A DNA stretch of 64,000 nucleotides from Parvularculaceae bacterium (GTDB lineage Bacteria > Pseudomonadota > Alphaproteobacteria > Caulobacterales > Parvularculaceae): contig JANQSJ010000010.1 in the NCBI GenBank assembly GCA_028284065.1, positions 186,001 to 250,000 of the forward strand, written 5' to 3'. The first letter of the stretch is position 1, and the number at the start of each line of letters is the position of its first letter. Positions 55,534 to 64,000 of this stretch are shown one piece after another. A model generated the notes under the pieces. That model had not been told where the DNA came from, did no database searches, and worked only from the letters and a program-made list of their open reading frames with translations. The position numbers and the translations under genes were made by a program.

Positions 55534-56602
55534 GCGCCGCCTCCCCAAGAGGCTCGCCAGCAACAACAACGTCGCAGGGCGCGCACGGGTCGAAGGCGCC
55601 GACAAGCCGGCGCGCGCGGGAGTCAAGATCGCCGCCCCCGGACAGCCGCCGGGCTGCGCGCACAACCGGCCCATCGGCGGCGAAGTTCCAGTCGGTCGGC
55701 GCGATCGCGCGCCATTCCGCGATGCGGCCGTTCTCTATGCTGACGACATGGCGCAGGCGGCCGCGGGCGGTCATGGCGACGCCAATGCCGACGCCGACCC
55801 CATTTTCAATCGACACGTCGAGCGGCGGCGCGGCTTCAAAACCATCCGCAAGCGCTGCAACTTCCTCCGTCAGGGTTCGGATGTGGCGGCGCTGAGCATC
55901 GTACCACGCGGCCAGGGGCATCGATCCGACGGCGTCTGCCGCGTTCAGCGCGCGCGGCGTCTCTTCAAGGCAGCCCGAGGCCTCAATGACGTCGGCTCGC
56001 CAGATCGCCTCGCCCAGAGGACGCGCGCCGTCGAGCTCCACACAAAACAAGTCTTCCCGATCATCGTCTTTGGCCGGCCACGCGGTCGCCTCGCCGAGCG
56101 AGGCAATTGCGTCGCGCAACGCATGGACTGCGGCCTGAAGCGCGCGCGCGTCGAGGTTCAACGCAGCGCCGCCAAGACGCGCCCAGTCGCCGTCGAAGAT
56201 CGAGCGTATAATGTTGTCGCTGGCGGCGCGCGCTGCGCGAACGGGCTCGGGCGACGCAGGCGCGCCGCGAAGGGCCGGCCAGGCGAGCGCTTCTCGCCAG
56301 ACGCCGGCGGCGACGGCCTCGGCCAACACGGCGATTTCACGCGCCGCAGCCTGTTCGCGCGGTAGGGCGACGCCCTCAGCCGCCTCCGCAGCGCGCAGGA
56401 ACGCCGCTTGGTGCGCCCGCGGACACAAGGGAAACAGAACTCCCGCGAAACGCGTCGCCTCATCAATCGTCCGTCCCCGCATCACGCGCAAGAGATTCTG
56501 AGGTCCCTGCCGCTCAATGCTGGCGTCAAGGCGGCCGCGCCCGCCCTTTGCGAGCCGAAGGCGATAGCGCCGCGCCGTCCCGGATGCGGCGGACGCGCTC
56601 AT
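55526..56602 (-). CDS. hupK: HupK-like hydrogenase accessory protein
   Basis: A protein of about 358 residues resembling a degenerate large subunit. It keeps an LFPLCPRAHQ segment at the place of the RxCGxCxxxH motif and DPCAPC at the place of the C-terminal DPCxxC, but lacks the rest of the active-site motifs. HupK is proposed to act as a scaffold for the Fe(CN)2CO group before transfer, needed for aerobic maturation. ATG 56602 overlaps the HupJ gene by ATGA. Confidence 0.85.
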   Translation of the reverse strand: MSASAASGTARRYRLRLAKGGRGRLDASIERQGPQNLLRVMRGRTIDEATRFAGVLFPLCPRAHQAAFLRAAEAAEGVALPREQAAAREIAVLAEAVAAGVWREALAWPALRGAPASPEPVRAARAASDNIIRSIFDGDWARLGGAALNLDARALQAAVHALRDAIASLGEATAWPAKDDDREDLFCVELDGARPLGEAIWRADVIEASGCLEETPRALNAADAVGSMPLAAWYDAQRRHIRTLTEEVAALADGFEAAPPLDVSIENGVGVGIGVAMTARGRLRHVVSIENGRIAEWRAIAPTDWNFAADGPVVRAARRLSGGGDLDSRARRLVGAFDPCAPCDVVVAGEPLGEAAHA

Positions 56603-57294
56603 GTCGCCGCCCCGTTGCGCGTGAGGACGAACCGGCGCTCGATCTTGGGCGGAGGCGGCGGCGCTTCCTCCTCGAAGGCGCCTTCGGCGCAGGCGGTTGC
56701 TGCGGCGAGCGCCGCATCGTGGTCCGCAAAGTCGTCCATGGGCGAAAAGAGCGAGCAGGTTTCGACGAAGCCAACGCCCTCCATCCGCCCGAGCGTAAAC
56801 GTGTAGCCGCCCGACGGCAGGACATGCTGTCGCTTGGAGCCAAGCGGCCCCGGCGCCGGCGCGCCAGCGTCCTGCGGAAGCGCGACGAGGTTCATGCACC
56901 AGGGGGTCGTCACAACCCCAACGAATGACTCACCGTGCGCGCGAAAGCCGACCGCCGCAACCTCGAGGAGATCATTGTAGACGGGTAAACCGATAATCGC
57001 CTTAGCTGACGCCTCATAGGCGGCCGCAAGAGCCGCGACGCGAGCATCCATGGTTTCTTCCGGCCGATTGACGACGCGCCCGTCGCCCGCCTCCTTGACC
57101 ATGAACTTATCCATGCCCGCATCGCAGGAGGGACAACGCCAGTCCGCAGGAAGCGCGGAAAACGCGACGCCCGGCGCAACATCGCGCATCTCGTCGCCGA
57201 GCGCCGGGTCATAGGTCCACCAGCAGACGCCGCACTCAAGCACGTCGTCGGGCGCAAGCGCGCCTGATACGGAGCTTTCAAATGCGCCGCTCAT
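56599..57294 (-). CDS. hupJ: fused rubredoxin (HupI) and HupJ/HybE-type hydrogenase chaperone
   Basis: A 231-residue protein. Residues about 18-65 are a rubredoxin with Cys21, Cys24, Cys54 and Cys57 (CGVC, CPSC) and the WWTYDP and DWRCPSC segments. From about 80 on, a HybE/HupJ-type chaperone domain follows (VGVVTTPWCMNLVALP, FTLGRMEGVGF). In Rhizobium-type hup clusters the two are usually separate genes hupI and hupJ. The rubredoxin would protect or supply electrons to the immature enzyme under oxygen. Confidence 0.9.
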   Translation of the reverse strand: MSGAFESSVSGALAPDDVLECGVCWWTYDPALGDEMRDVAPGVAFSALPADWRCPSCDAGMDKFMVKEAGDGRVVNRPEETMDARVAALAAAYEASAKAIIGLPVYNDLLEVAAVGFRAHGESFVGVVTTPWCMNLVALPQDAGAPAPGPLGSKRQHVLPSGGYTFTLGRMEGVGFVETCSLFSPMDDFADHDAALAAATACAEGAFEEEAPPPPPKIERRFVLTRNGAAT

Positions 57295-58193
57295 GGCAGA
57301 TACGCCTCACGAATCTCCTGCAGCCTCGCTCGGCTGTCCTCGAAGTCTTCGCGCGCGGCAAGAACCGCATCCGGCACGTCGCCAATTTCGATCGTGTCGA
57401 GAATAACCGCGCCGAGACCGTTCAGATACTGGACCGCCCAGACATTGCGCAGCGCGGTCATGATGACGCGCGCCGCGCCATATCCGCCGGACGAAACGCG
57501 CACGCCCGCTTCGCCGACGATCTTTGCGAGAAACGCCGTGTCCGCTTCGGTCATGGGCAGAAGCGTGAAGTTCATCACATGGTTCGGCGCGCCGGGGCGC
57601 CATTCCGACGCCCGCGCGCGCAATTCAGCGAGGACGCCCATAACGTTCATCGCATCGCGCGGCGGGGTCAACGCCTCCAGCGCCAAGTCGCGCCGCGGCC
57701 GAGCGGCCGCCGCTTCGCGCAGCGCTTTCGGCGCGTCGGCGACCTCAACCCACATCGCGCGCACCGCGCCCGCCTCGTCCTCCGCGCGGCCGATCCACAC
57801 GCCAGGCAGGGCCGATTCAGATATCTGGACGTCACCTTCCCCCGCCGCGCCGCGGGAAATGACCATGGAGACTTCGCCGCCGCCGAGGGCGTCGAGCAGC
57901 GCCTTCCTTTCATCCGATGGCAGATGATCGATACGCCGTCGCCAAGCGCGGCCGCCATCGACAGCACGCTGAAGCGCGGCGCCAATATCATCAAGGAGCG
58001 CGATGACGGCTGGCCCGGCGTCGGCGATCGCATCCGGGCGGCGCGCGCTTTCGCCCGCGATAGTCGGCATGCCAAGAAGATTCGGCGTGACGGCTTCGCC
58101 GGCGCCTTCGAACGGGCTCAAGACGCCTTCCGGCTCCGGGTCGTCCCAGAGGACGGGACGCTCGCGCAAGCGGGCGTTGACAAGGTCATCCAT
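57291..58193 (-). CDS. hupH: hydrogenase expression/formation protein HupH
   Basis: A 300-residue protein of the HupH/HyaF family, with a variable N-terminal half and the conserved C-terminal HupH domain (NHVMNFTLLPMTEADTAFL, cited in part; VSSGGYGAARVIMTALRNVWAVQYLN in parts). It helps assemble the oxygen-tolerant hydrogenase small and large subunits. It overlaps the HupG and HupIJ genes by a few bases on either side. Confidence 0.93.
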   Translation of the reverse strand: MDDLVNARLRERPVLWDDPEPEGVLSPFEGAGEAVTPNLLGMPTIAGESARRPDAIADAGPAVIALLDDIGAALQRAVDGGRAWRRRIDHLPSDERKALLDALGGGEVSMVISRGAAGEGDVQISESALPGVWIGRAEDEAGAVRAMWVEVADAPKALREAAAARPRRDLALEALTPPRDAMNVMGVLAELRARASEWRPGAPNHVMNFTLLPMTEADTAFLAKIVGEAGVRVSSGGYGAARVIMTALRNVWAVQYLNGLGAVILDTIEIGDVPDAVLAAREDFEDSRARLQEIREAYLP

Positions 58194-58602
58194 GGGCCGC
58201 TCCGATTTCCGTCCCCGCCACGCCCATTTGCGCTTCCGCGATTATTTCCGGGATTTTTCGTTCGTAGACGGCCCAGTCCTTAACCTTTGGGATGACGTCG
58301 ATGCGCCGACGTCCCGCCATGAAGACGGCCGAGGGAAGGGTCGAAACGCCATATGCCTTCATCAGCGCCGCTTCGTCCTTGCGGTCGACGACCGCGAGGC
58401 GCAACGTCTCTCGCTGGCCGCGAGCGATCTCACGCAGGATGACTGCGAGGTCGGCGGTCTCAAGCTTCTTCACGGGATCGCCGGTGAAAAAGAGCGCCGT
58501 CGCCGTCTCAGGCTGCGCGTCGAGATAGGCGTCGACGGAGCCGGCGTCGACCGCATCCGCATCGCCATCATCAATCAATCTGTCAATGATCGTCGCTGGC
58601 AT
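58186..58602 (-). CDS. hupG: HupG/HyaE-like thioredoxin-fold accessory protein
   Basis: A 138-residue thioredoxin-like protein. The region that would hold a CxxC active site has none; TLPSAVFMAGR is the cis-Pro segment. HyaE/HupG proteins are non-catalytic chaperones that bind the Tat signal of the small subunit. It overlaps hupF by 20 bp and hupH by 8 bp. Confidence 0.9.
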   Translation of the reverse strand: MPATIIDRLIDDGDADAVDAGSVDAYLDAQPETATALFFTGDPVKKLETADLAVILREIARGQRETLRLAVVDRKDEAALMKAYGVSTLPSAVFMAGRRRIDVIPKVKDWAVYERKIPEIIAEAQMGVAGTEIGAAHG

Positions 58603-58963
58603 GGGCGTTCTCCTTCAATGGGTCTTCTCCGTCGGCGGACCCCGCGCGCAGGTGCGGCGGCAGCTCCGGCTCCCTGTCGATGAGGTCTTTGATGAGGTGC
58701 TCGAACGCCTCTCCGGCGGCGGCGTTGCGCACAGCCTGAAGGGCGCCCGCGATGTCCGCCGCTTCGGCGGCGTCGAGCTGACGCACGGCCGAGCCGAGAT
58801 AGACGAGCACATGATCGCCCACAGCGGCCGGGCCAATCAGCGCGAGCGTTACGCGTTCGCGCGGGCCGGCGGTCGCGACCGCAGCGGAAGCATTGGAGAA
58901 AGGCGCGCAGATGGCGTTCAGTCCATCCGTTTCGACAATCCGCATGGGAACGCCGACGCACAT
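58583..58963 (-). CDS. hupF: HypC/HupF-family hydrogenase chaperone
   Basis: A 126-residue HypC paralogue beginning MCVGVPMRIVETDG (Cys2) with a longer C-terminal tail (AFEHLIKDLIDREPELPPHL). HupF protects the large subunit during maturation in oxygen. ATG 58963; it starts 5 bp after the hupD stop. The longer reading of the frame is rejected. Confidence 0.93.
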   Translation of the reverse strand: MCVGVPMRIVETDGLNAICAPFSNASAAVATAGPRERVTLALIGPAAVGDHVLVYLGSAVRQLDAAEAADIAGALQAVRNAAAGEAFEHLIKDLIDREPELPPHLRAGSADGEDPLKENAHASDDH

Positions 58964-58968
58964 GCCGC

Positions 58969-59601
58969 TCACGCTCCTTCCGCACCCGTCCGCGACAGCA
59001 CGCGAGCATCGCCAATCCGGCACGCTTCGTCCGCTGTCGGACGGCCCGCCTCATAGGCGCCGCGCGCGACCTCGACCGGCATCAGGGCTTCGCCAGTGGT
59101 TTCCCGACCGCTGGGCGCGAAGCCCCAGGCGCGCAGTTCTTCGGCGGCGGCCGCAATCGCAGGCGCGACCTGCGCAGCCACGGCGGGGGTCAGGCCGCCG
59201 CCATAGTCCTCAAGCTCCGCAGGTTGACAGCCAACGAGCGTGATGGCGTCAGGCGGCCCGTCGGCCAGCACCTCCGCGAGGGCCAGCACCTCCATCATGG
59301 AGGTCTGGTGCAGCGAAACTTTCTTGCCGGCGACAAAACGCGGCACGTCGGCGCCGCGGGCGATGATCAGCGACGCCGACTCGCCGTCGAAGTCGACCGC
59401 GTCGAAGATGATGACGCGTCGAGCGGCGGCCAGTTCATTGACGAGCAAGAGCCCCTGGGTGCCGCCATCGATAACCTCGACGTGCGGCCCCGCGTCAAAA
59501 GCGTCGGCGAATGCCTCGGCGCATCGCACGCCAAAGCCTTCGTCGGCCCACAGAATATTGCCGACGCCGACAATCAGGACTTCGGGCCCCGAGCGGCTCA
59601 T
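58969..59601 (-). CDS. hupD: hydrogenase maturation endopeptidase HupD
   Basis: A 210-residue protease of the HyaD/HybD type. Nickel-sensing residues are seen in GVGNILWADEGFG (Glu), FDAVDFDG (Asp) and LHQTSMMEV (His). It would cleave HupL after the His of the C-terminal DPCLACSTH. The tail beyond about residue 165 is extended relative to Escherichia coli HyaD. It overlaps hupC by ATGA. Confidence 0.93.
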   Translation of the reverse strand: MSRSGPEVLIVGVGNILWADEGFGVRCAEAFADAFDAGPHVEVIDGGTQGLLLVNELAAARRVIIFDAVDFDGESASLIIARGADVPRFVAGKKVSLHQTSMMEVLALAEVLADGPPDAITLVGCQPAELEDYGGGLTPAVAAQVAPAIAAAAEELRAWGFAPSGRETTGEALMPVEVARGAYEAGRPTADEACRIGDARVLSRTGAEGA

Positions 59602-60398
59602 TCCTTGTCATCCTTGAAGTAGCGCCAGCCGGACACCATGGTCGAGATAAGGCTCTGGCGGCTCATGATGTCTTCACGCACCGCGGCGTAAATGTGGACG
59701 ATGGAGAAGACGACGATCACCCACATGAAGAGGTGGTGATAGGTGTGGACCGCGAACGAATTGTCTCCAAAAACGCCGAAGACCCAGCCGAAAACAGCGA
59801 ACCACCAGCTGTCTGTTCCCTGTCCCTCCGCATAAAGAGCGAAACCGGTCAGTATCTGGAGCGTCACCGGGACAACGAAGAGAGTGAACATGGCGAGCTG
59901 CGCCATCGGGTTATGGCCGATATACTTCTTTGGCGTCGGCTCAAGAAACCCATACCATTTCAGTTCAAAAAGAACCTCGCGCCACCATTTGCCGCTCCAT
60001 ACGGGCAGCAGGAAAATCTGGCGAGCATGGTCATTGCCCACGAACGCCCAGTAGATGCGGCCGAGAAAGGCGACGGCGAGCAATTGCCCCGCCGCGAAAT
60101 GCACCATGCGGATATTGCCGAGGAGAAAATGATCCGACGCCTCGCCAGGCAAACTTGGCGGCGGCTTGGCGATGAAATAGCCGGTGACGCAGAGGACGAC
60201 GATCAGGCCGGCGTTCACCCAGTGCCAGAGGCGCAAAGGCCCTTCATAGACAAAGACCTTGCCGGCCGGCGACACCGTCTCTGTCGACGTCGCGACAATA
60301 TCGGAAAGAAAGCCCGCCTTCGCCTCGGCGCTCGGCTTGCGGAACTCTTTCTTGTCGGCCTCGGCTTTGGCGTTTCCCGGAGCGGCGATGTCAACCAT
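59598..60398 (-). CDS. hupC: Ni/Fe-hydrogenase b-type cytochrome subunit
   Basis: A 266-residue membrane protein with four predicted helices (LWHWVNAGLIVVLCVTGYFI, a further one around RMVHFAAGQLLAVAFLG, and two late ones around YHHLFMWVIVVFSIVHIY). His in RLWHW, RMVHF and YHHLF are candidate haem ligands. It takes electrons from the small subunit to quinone. The head of about 50 residues is polar and longer than usual. Confidence 0.94.
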   Translation of the reverse strand: MVDIAAPGNAKAEADKKEFRKPSAEAKAGFLSDIVATSTETVSPAGKVFVYEGPLRLWHWVNAGLIVVLCVTGYFIAKPPPSLPGEASDHFLLGNIRMVHFAAGQLLAVAFLGRIYWAFVGNDHARQIFLLPVWSGKWWREVLFELKWYGFLEPTPKKYIGHNPMAQLAMFTLFVVPVTLQILTGFALYAEGQGTDSWWFAVFGWVFGVFGDNSFAVHTYHHLFMWVIVVFSIVHIYAAVREDIMSRQSLISTMVSGWRYFKDDKE

Positions 60399-60410
60399 GT
60401 CGACCGCTCC

Positions 60411-62201
60411 CTATCTGACCTTGACGGTCGCCAGATCCTCGCCGTCCTTGCTCATCACATGGGTTGAGCAGGCGAGGCATGGATCAAACGAATGCACTGT
60501 ACGGAGGATTTCCAGCGGCTGCTCCGGGTCCGCCATCGGCGTGTTCATGAGCGCCGCTTCGTAAGCGCCGATATTGCCTTCCGCGTCGCGGGGCCCCGCA
60601 TTCCAGGTCGTCGGCACAACGCACTGGTAGTTATCGATCTTGCCGTTCTCGATCCTGATCCAGTGGCCGAGCGCGCCGCGCGGCGCCTCGGTGAAGCCGA
60701 CGCCTTTTGCGGATTTCGGCCAGCTTTCCGGGTCCCATTTCTCGACATTCGCCGTTGAAACATCGCCGGCTTTGATGTTGGCGATCAGTTTGTCATAGAA
60801 ATAAGACATTTTGTGCGCGGCCCAGACGGCCTCAAGCCCGCGCGCCGCGGTGCGGCCAAGGGTAGAGAAAAGCGCCGAAACCGGCAGATCGAGATGCCTG
60901 AGCGCCGCCTCGGTCGGCTCTTTAAACTCCGGGATGCCCTTGGCGTAGCCGATGATGTAGCGCGCAAGCGGCCCCACCTCCATGGCGTTGCCCTTCCAGC
61001 GGGGGCTCTTGATCCAGGAATACTTCGCGTTCTCGTCAAGCTCCTTGATGTGGGTCTTGTCGCCCTTCGCGTTCGGCCCCAACCGATAGTCCGGTTCGGT
61101 GACGCCATCCCAGGGATGCAGGCCGATATTCTCGTCCGTATAGGAATACCAGGAGTGGGTGACAAACTCTTGGATCTCCTCCGGGTCACGCTGGTCGACG
61201 TCGAAGACTTCGTTGAGATTGCCGTTGATGATCGCCCCGCGTGGCAGCGCCAGATTGTCCGCTGAGTGATCATTGGCGTGCTCGGGAATGTCGCCATAGC
61301 TTAGAATGTTTGTGGAGGAGAGACCGCCGCCATAGGTCCAGTCCTTGTAGAAGGAGGCGATGGCGAGAAGATCCGGCAGATAAACCTGTTCGCAGAACTC
61401 GATCGACTGATCGATGATCGATTTGACGAGCCCAAGGCGCTCCATGTTCACGGCGCCGACTGCCCCCGCATCCTCGATATTGATCGGGCTCGGCACGCCG
61501 CCAACGAGCCAGTTCGGATGCGGATTTTTGCCTCCGAAGACCGTATGGATCTTCTTGATCTCTTTCTGAAAGTCGAGCGCTTCCAGGTAGTGCGCCACGG
61601 CCATCAGATTGGCCTCCGGCGGAAGCTTGTAAGCAGGATGCCCCCAATAGCCGTTGCGGAAGAGGCCCAACTGGCCGGACTCCACGAACCGCTTCAGCTT
61701 GTTCTGAAGGTCACGGAAGTAACCGGGGCTCGACAACGGCCAGTTCGAGATCGACTGGGCGAGCGCCGACGTCGCCTTGGGGTCCGCCGACAGCGCGTCC
61801 ACGACATCCACCCAGTCAAGCGCATGCAGATGATAGAAATGGACAAGATGGTCATGCACCTGCAGTGCGAGCTGCATGATATTGCGAATGGTGTTGGCGT
61901 TCTCCGGAATCTCGATCGCCAGCGCGTCCTCGACCGCGCGCACCGACGTCAACGCGTGGGTGCCGGTGCATACGCCGCAAATGCGCTGCGTGAAGGCCCA
62001 GGCGTCGCGGGGGTCGCGGCCCTTCAAGATCACTTCAAGCCCGCGCCACAGCGTGCCGGTGGAGACGGCATTGCGGATGACGTTTTCGTCATCGACATTC
62101 ACCTCTATGCGCAGGTGACCCTCGATGCGGGTGATAGGGTCTACGACGACGCGGCGGCCGCCATCGTCGAGCGTAAAGCCGTTGGGGGTCTGAATGGTCA
62201 T
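60411..62201 (-). CDS. hupL: uptake [NiFe]-hydrogenase large subunit
   Basis: A 596-residue catalytic subunit. Nickel-site Cys75 and Cys78 are in [13 protein letters not shown], and Cys575 and Cys578 in DPCLACSTH. After His581 a 15-residue extension ([15 protein letters not shown]) should be removed by HupD. H2 oxidation takes place at the periplasmic side after Tat export with HupS. Length and spacing match group 1 enzymes. Confidence 0.98.
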   Translation of the reverse strand: MTIQTPNGFTLDDGGRRVVVDPITRIEGHLRIEVNVDDENVIRNAVSTGTLWRGLEVILKGRDPRDAWAFTQRICGVCTGTHALTSVRAVEDALAIEIPENANTIRNIMQLALQVHDHLVHFYHLHALDWVDVVDALSADPKATSALAQSISNWPLSSPGYFRDLQNKLKRFVESGQLGLFRNGYWGHPAYKLPPEANLMAVAHYLEALDFQKEIKKIHTVFGGKNPHPNWLVGGVPSPINIEDAGAVGAVNMERLGLVKSIIDQSIEFCEQVYLPDLLAIASFYKDWTYGGGLSSTNILSYGDIPEHANDHSADNLALPRGAIINGNLNEVFDVDQRDPEEIQEFVTHSWYSYTDENIGLHPWDGVTEPDYRLGPNAKGDKTHIKELDENAKYSWIKSPRWKGNAMEVGPLARYIIGYAKGIPEFKEPTEAALRHLDLPVSALFSTLGRTAARGLEAVWAAHKMSYFYDKLIANIKAGDVSTANVEKWDPESWPKSAKGVGFTEAPRGALGHWIRIENGKIDNYQCVVPTTWNAGPRDAEGNIGAYEAALMNTPMADPEQPLEILRTVHSFDPCLACSTHVMSKDGEDLATVKVR

Positions 62202-62213
62202 GGCGCGTCTCTC

Positions 62214-63314
62214 CTATTGGCCTTCCGGGCCAGCGCCCGCGCCATTTGCGGCGGACTTGTCGCGCGCGCGTTTCAAGGCCGTCAGCCCCACATGGGCGGC
62301 GACGGCGACGCCGACTGCGCCCGCCGCGGCCGTACCGATCTCGTCGGCGTTCGCTTCGGCGCCAAGGGGCGTATTCACTTTGGCGAGACGGTCATAAAAT
62401 GGGCCGTTGTCCCAGAACTCTTCCTCCGAGCAGCCGATGCATCCGTGGCCTGACTGAATTGGGAACGAAACGCCGCCGTTCCATCGCACGGTCGAGCAGG
62501 CATTATAGGTCGTAGGCCCGCGGCAACCCATCTTGTAAAGGCAGTACCCTTTGCGCGATCCGTCGTCGTCCCATTCTTCGGCGAATTGTCCGGCGTCAAA
62601 GTGCGGGCGCCGGTAGCATTTATCGTGGATGCGCTGGCCATAGAACATTTGCGGACGGCCGAGCCGGTCAAGCGGCGGCACGCGGTCGAAGGTCAGCATG
62701 TAGGAGATGACGCCGGTCATCACCTCCGCGATAGGCGGACAGCCCGGCACCTTGATGATCGGCTTGTCGCGGATGACTTTGTGTATTGGCGTCGCCTTCG
62801 TTGGGTTCGGCGCCGCCGCCTGGACGCAACCGTTCGATGCGCACGATCCCCAGGCGATGATCGCCTTGGCGTCGGCCGCCATCTCCTTCAACTGCTCCAC
62901 GAACGGACGCCCGCCAACGATGCAGTACATGCCCCCCTCATTGAGGGGCGGATTTCCTTCCACCGCAAGGATGTAGTTTCCTTTATGCTCGGCGCGGATA
63001 TCGTGGAGGATCTCCTCAGCCTGGTAGCCCGCGGACGCCATCAGGACGTGCGAATAGTCGAGCGACAGCATGGAAAGAACGACGTCGGAGACGAGCGGGT
63101 GGCCGGAGCGTATGAAACTCTCTGAACAGCATGTGCACTCAAGCCCGTTCAGCCAGACAACGGGCGTGCGCGGCTTTGACTCCATGGCGTTGGCGATCTG
63201 GCTCGCATAAGCAGGCGCAAGGCCGAGCGATGTGGCCGTCAGGGAGCAGAATTTCATGAACGATCGGCGGCTGACGCCCTGGCGGCGTATCAGCTCATAA
63301 AATGTTTCCGCCAT
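62214..63314 (-). CDS. hupS: uptake [NiFe]-hydrogenase small subunit, oxygen-tolerant type
   Basis: A 366-residue iron-sulfur subunit. The Tat signal is SRRSFMK (residues 15-21) with likely cleavage after Ala43 (ANA). Cysteines C60, C62, C63, C158, C163 and C192 match, at a constant offset of 43, the six positions 17, 19, 20, 115, 120 and 149 of Escherichia coli Hyd-1, where the extra Cys19 and Cys120 build the 4Fe-3S proximal cluster. A C-terminal membrane helix ([22 protein letters not shown], cited in part) anchors it to HupC. First gene of the long operon. Confidence 0.97.
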   Translation of the reverse strand: MAETFYELIRRQGVSRRSFMKFCSLTATSLGLAPAYASQIANAMESKPRTPVVWLNGLECTCCSESFIRSGHPLVSDVVLSMLSLDYSHVLMASAGYQAEEILHDIRAEHKGNYILAVEGNPPLNEGGMYCIVGGRPFVEQLKEMAADAKAIIAWGSCASNGCVQAAAPNPTKATPIHKVIRDKPIIKVPGCPPIAEVMTGVISYMLTFDRVPPLDRLGRPQMFYGQRIHDKCYRRPHFDAGQFAEEWDDDGSRKGYCLYKMGCRGPTTYNACSTVRWNGGVSFPIQSGHGCIGCSEEEFWDNGPFYDRLAKVNTPLGAEANADEIGTAAAGAVGVAVAAHVGLTALKRARDKSAANGAGAGPEGQ

Positions 63315-63795
63315 AGCGCTGCGTTCCGCCTTTCGAGTTATTGGCGCCTGCGCGTCTTGCCTGTTGATTGCGCATCGGACCTTCTACCGGTTCCGTTTGG
63401 CGCAGCGACGCATCTGGAATTCCGCCTTTTGCGTTTTACTCTCATTTGCAACTGCAAGCCTTCAGCTTTAAAGGCCAATAAGCAGGCCTGACCAAAAGCG
63501 CCGCAGTGCGCGATCGGGCGCGTTATCTTCAGACTTAGAATTACATGCGCGCCGGAAGTCGTCTTGACATATGTCAATTCAAAGGCCGCTTGCGCAGCCT
63601 AGTCTATAAGACGTTGGTATCATTGCGCGGCGCGATCGCATCATCTAAGGACGCAAGCTGGCGCAGAAAAAGCCGTTCCTCTGTTGACCGACTATCTTGG
63701 CTGGTGATTGCCGTCCTTCTTTAGAGGCTGGGCGGCGTCGACCTCCTCGGATTTCAAAGGATCAGGTTACGGACGACCAGATTGGAGAAATCGCA
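63315..63795. promoter_or_regulatory. divergent hupS/hupE control region
   Basis: This 481-bp gap has no convincing gene. It holds the FNR/FixK-like palindrome at 63564-63577 and, toward hupE, a TATAAG hexamer at 63605-63610 that would suit a -10 box. A GG-N10-GC pair at 63660-63673 is too weak to call sigma-54. Activators of hydrogenase operons usually act here. Confidence 0.6.
63564..63577. promoter_or_regulatory. FNR/FixK-like palindromic operator TTGACATATGTCAA
   Basis: A perfect 14-bp inverted repeat with half-site TTGAC and four central bases fits the CRP/FNR-family box TTGAY-N4-RTCAA. It lies about 250 bp before hupS and 220 bp before hupE, so it could serve either or both. Which regulator binds is inference. 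Confidence 0.55.
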
Positions 63796-64000
63796 TTGGC
63801 AAAGCACGTTTTTCGACTAGTCGCCGGAAGCATGATCGCCGCGGCGTTCGTGTCCCAGGCCGCGGCCCATGGCGGCCACTCCGAGAGCATCGGATTTCCG
63901 ACCGGCATGTTGCATCCCCTGACGGGCTGGGATCATCTTATGGCCGCGCTAGCGGTCGGCGCTTTCGCGGCGCGCCTGCGGAATGGAGCGAGTTTGGGCG
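63796..64000 (+). CDS. hupE: HupE/UreJ-family metal/hydrogenase-associated membrane protein (partial, N-terminal part)
   Basis: The reading from a TTG start with TTGGAGAAA just upstream gives a signal-like head (LVAGSMIAAAFVSQAAAHGG) and then the HupE core GMLHPLTGWDHLMAALAVG, with GWDH typical of nickel-linked HupE/UreJ. The gene continues past the window. It is divergent from hupS, fitting a role in nickel supply for the hydrogenase. Confidence 0.85.
   Translation, partial: MAKHVFRLVAGSMIAAAFVSQAAAHGGHSESIGFPTGMLHPLTGWDHLMAALAVGAFAARLRNGASLG

Noticed and set aside
63338..63577. 79-codon minus-strand frame between hupS and hupE
   Set aside because: It starts inside the FNR-like palindrome, has a basic low-complexity composition, no ribosome binding site and no family likeness.
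63659..63674. Possible sigma-54 promoter (TGGCGC-N5-AAGCC) toward hupE
   Set aside because: GG and GC spacing is right, but the -12 half reads AAGC in place of TTGC, so chance is likely in such GC-rich DNA.

Overview
The window is a GC-rich, densely packed chromosomal segment that looks alphaproteobacterial. Pointers are a GapR/DUF2312 nucleoid protein, a TacA-type sigma-54 response regulator, a DksA without the full cysteine zinc finger, an NnrU-family protein, and the start of an aa3-oxidase subunit IV gene. A member of the Parvularculales/Caulobacterales-Hyphomonadales side is my guess from gene content only. No rRNA, tRNA, CRISPR array or insertion sequence was recognised.

Layout. About 1-6.6 kb is housekeeping and regulation: a partial cytochrome oxidase subunit, an alpha/beta hydrolase, the TacA-like regulator, gapR, a TPR protein, rpmJ, pdeM and glpK. 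About 6.7-24 kb is a biosynthetic locus: a MOP flippase, two alpha/beta hydrolase-fold proteins, a type II thioesterase on the opposite strand, and a nearly gapless operon of FkbH-ACP, KS-AT, ACP-aminotransferase-C-PCP and TubC-docking-C-A-PCP proteins, with a phosphopantetheinyl transferase beside it. The inferred logic is a glyceryl-type starter, one malonyl extension, conversion of the beta-ketone to a beta-amine, then amide formation with amino acid(s). There is one adenylation domain for two C-PCP pairs, and no in-cis release domain.

About 24-49 kb is mixed core genome. It holds an M1 peptidase with a HupE/UreJ-like membrane protein, proC, a serine hydrolase, the TPR-bamB-der envelope/GTPase group, panB, NnrU, apt, an M13-like peptidase that appears to lack a zinc ligand, a DEAD-box helicase, a GGDEF protein, a DCC-family protein, dksA, a YbjN-like protein, a MATE transporter, a uracil-DNA glycosylase-family protein, a phosphohexomutase, a TraB/GumN protein and dusA.

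About 49.5-64 kb is a complete uptake [NiFe]-hydrogenase system on the minus strand, in transcription order hupS-L-C-D-F-G-H-(IJ fusion)-K-hypA-B-F-C-D-E. Many of the genes overlap by a few bases. A divergent hupE is cut by the window end. The small subunit has the six-cysteine pattern of oxygen-tolerant group 1d enzymes. A perfect 14-bp FNR/FixK-like palindrome lies in the intergenic region between hupS and hupE. Together these genes would let the cell oxidise H2 at the periplasmic face of the membrane and feed electrons through a b-type cytochrome, with the hyp/hup accessory genes building the Ni-Fe(CN)2CO site.
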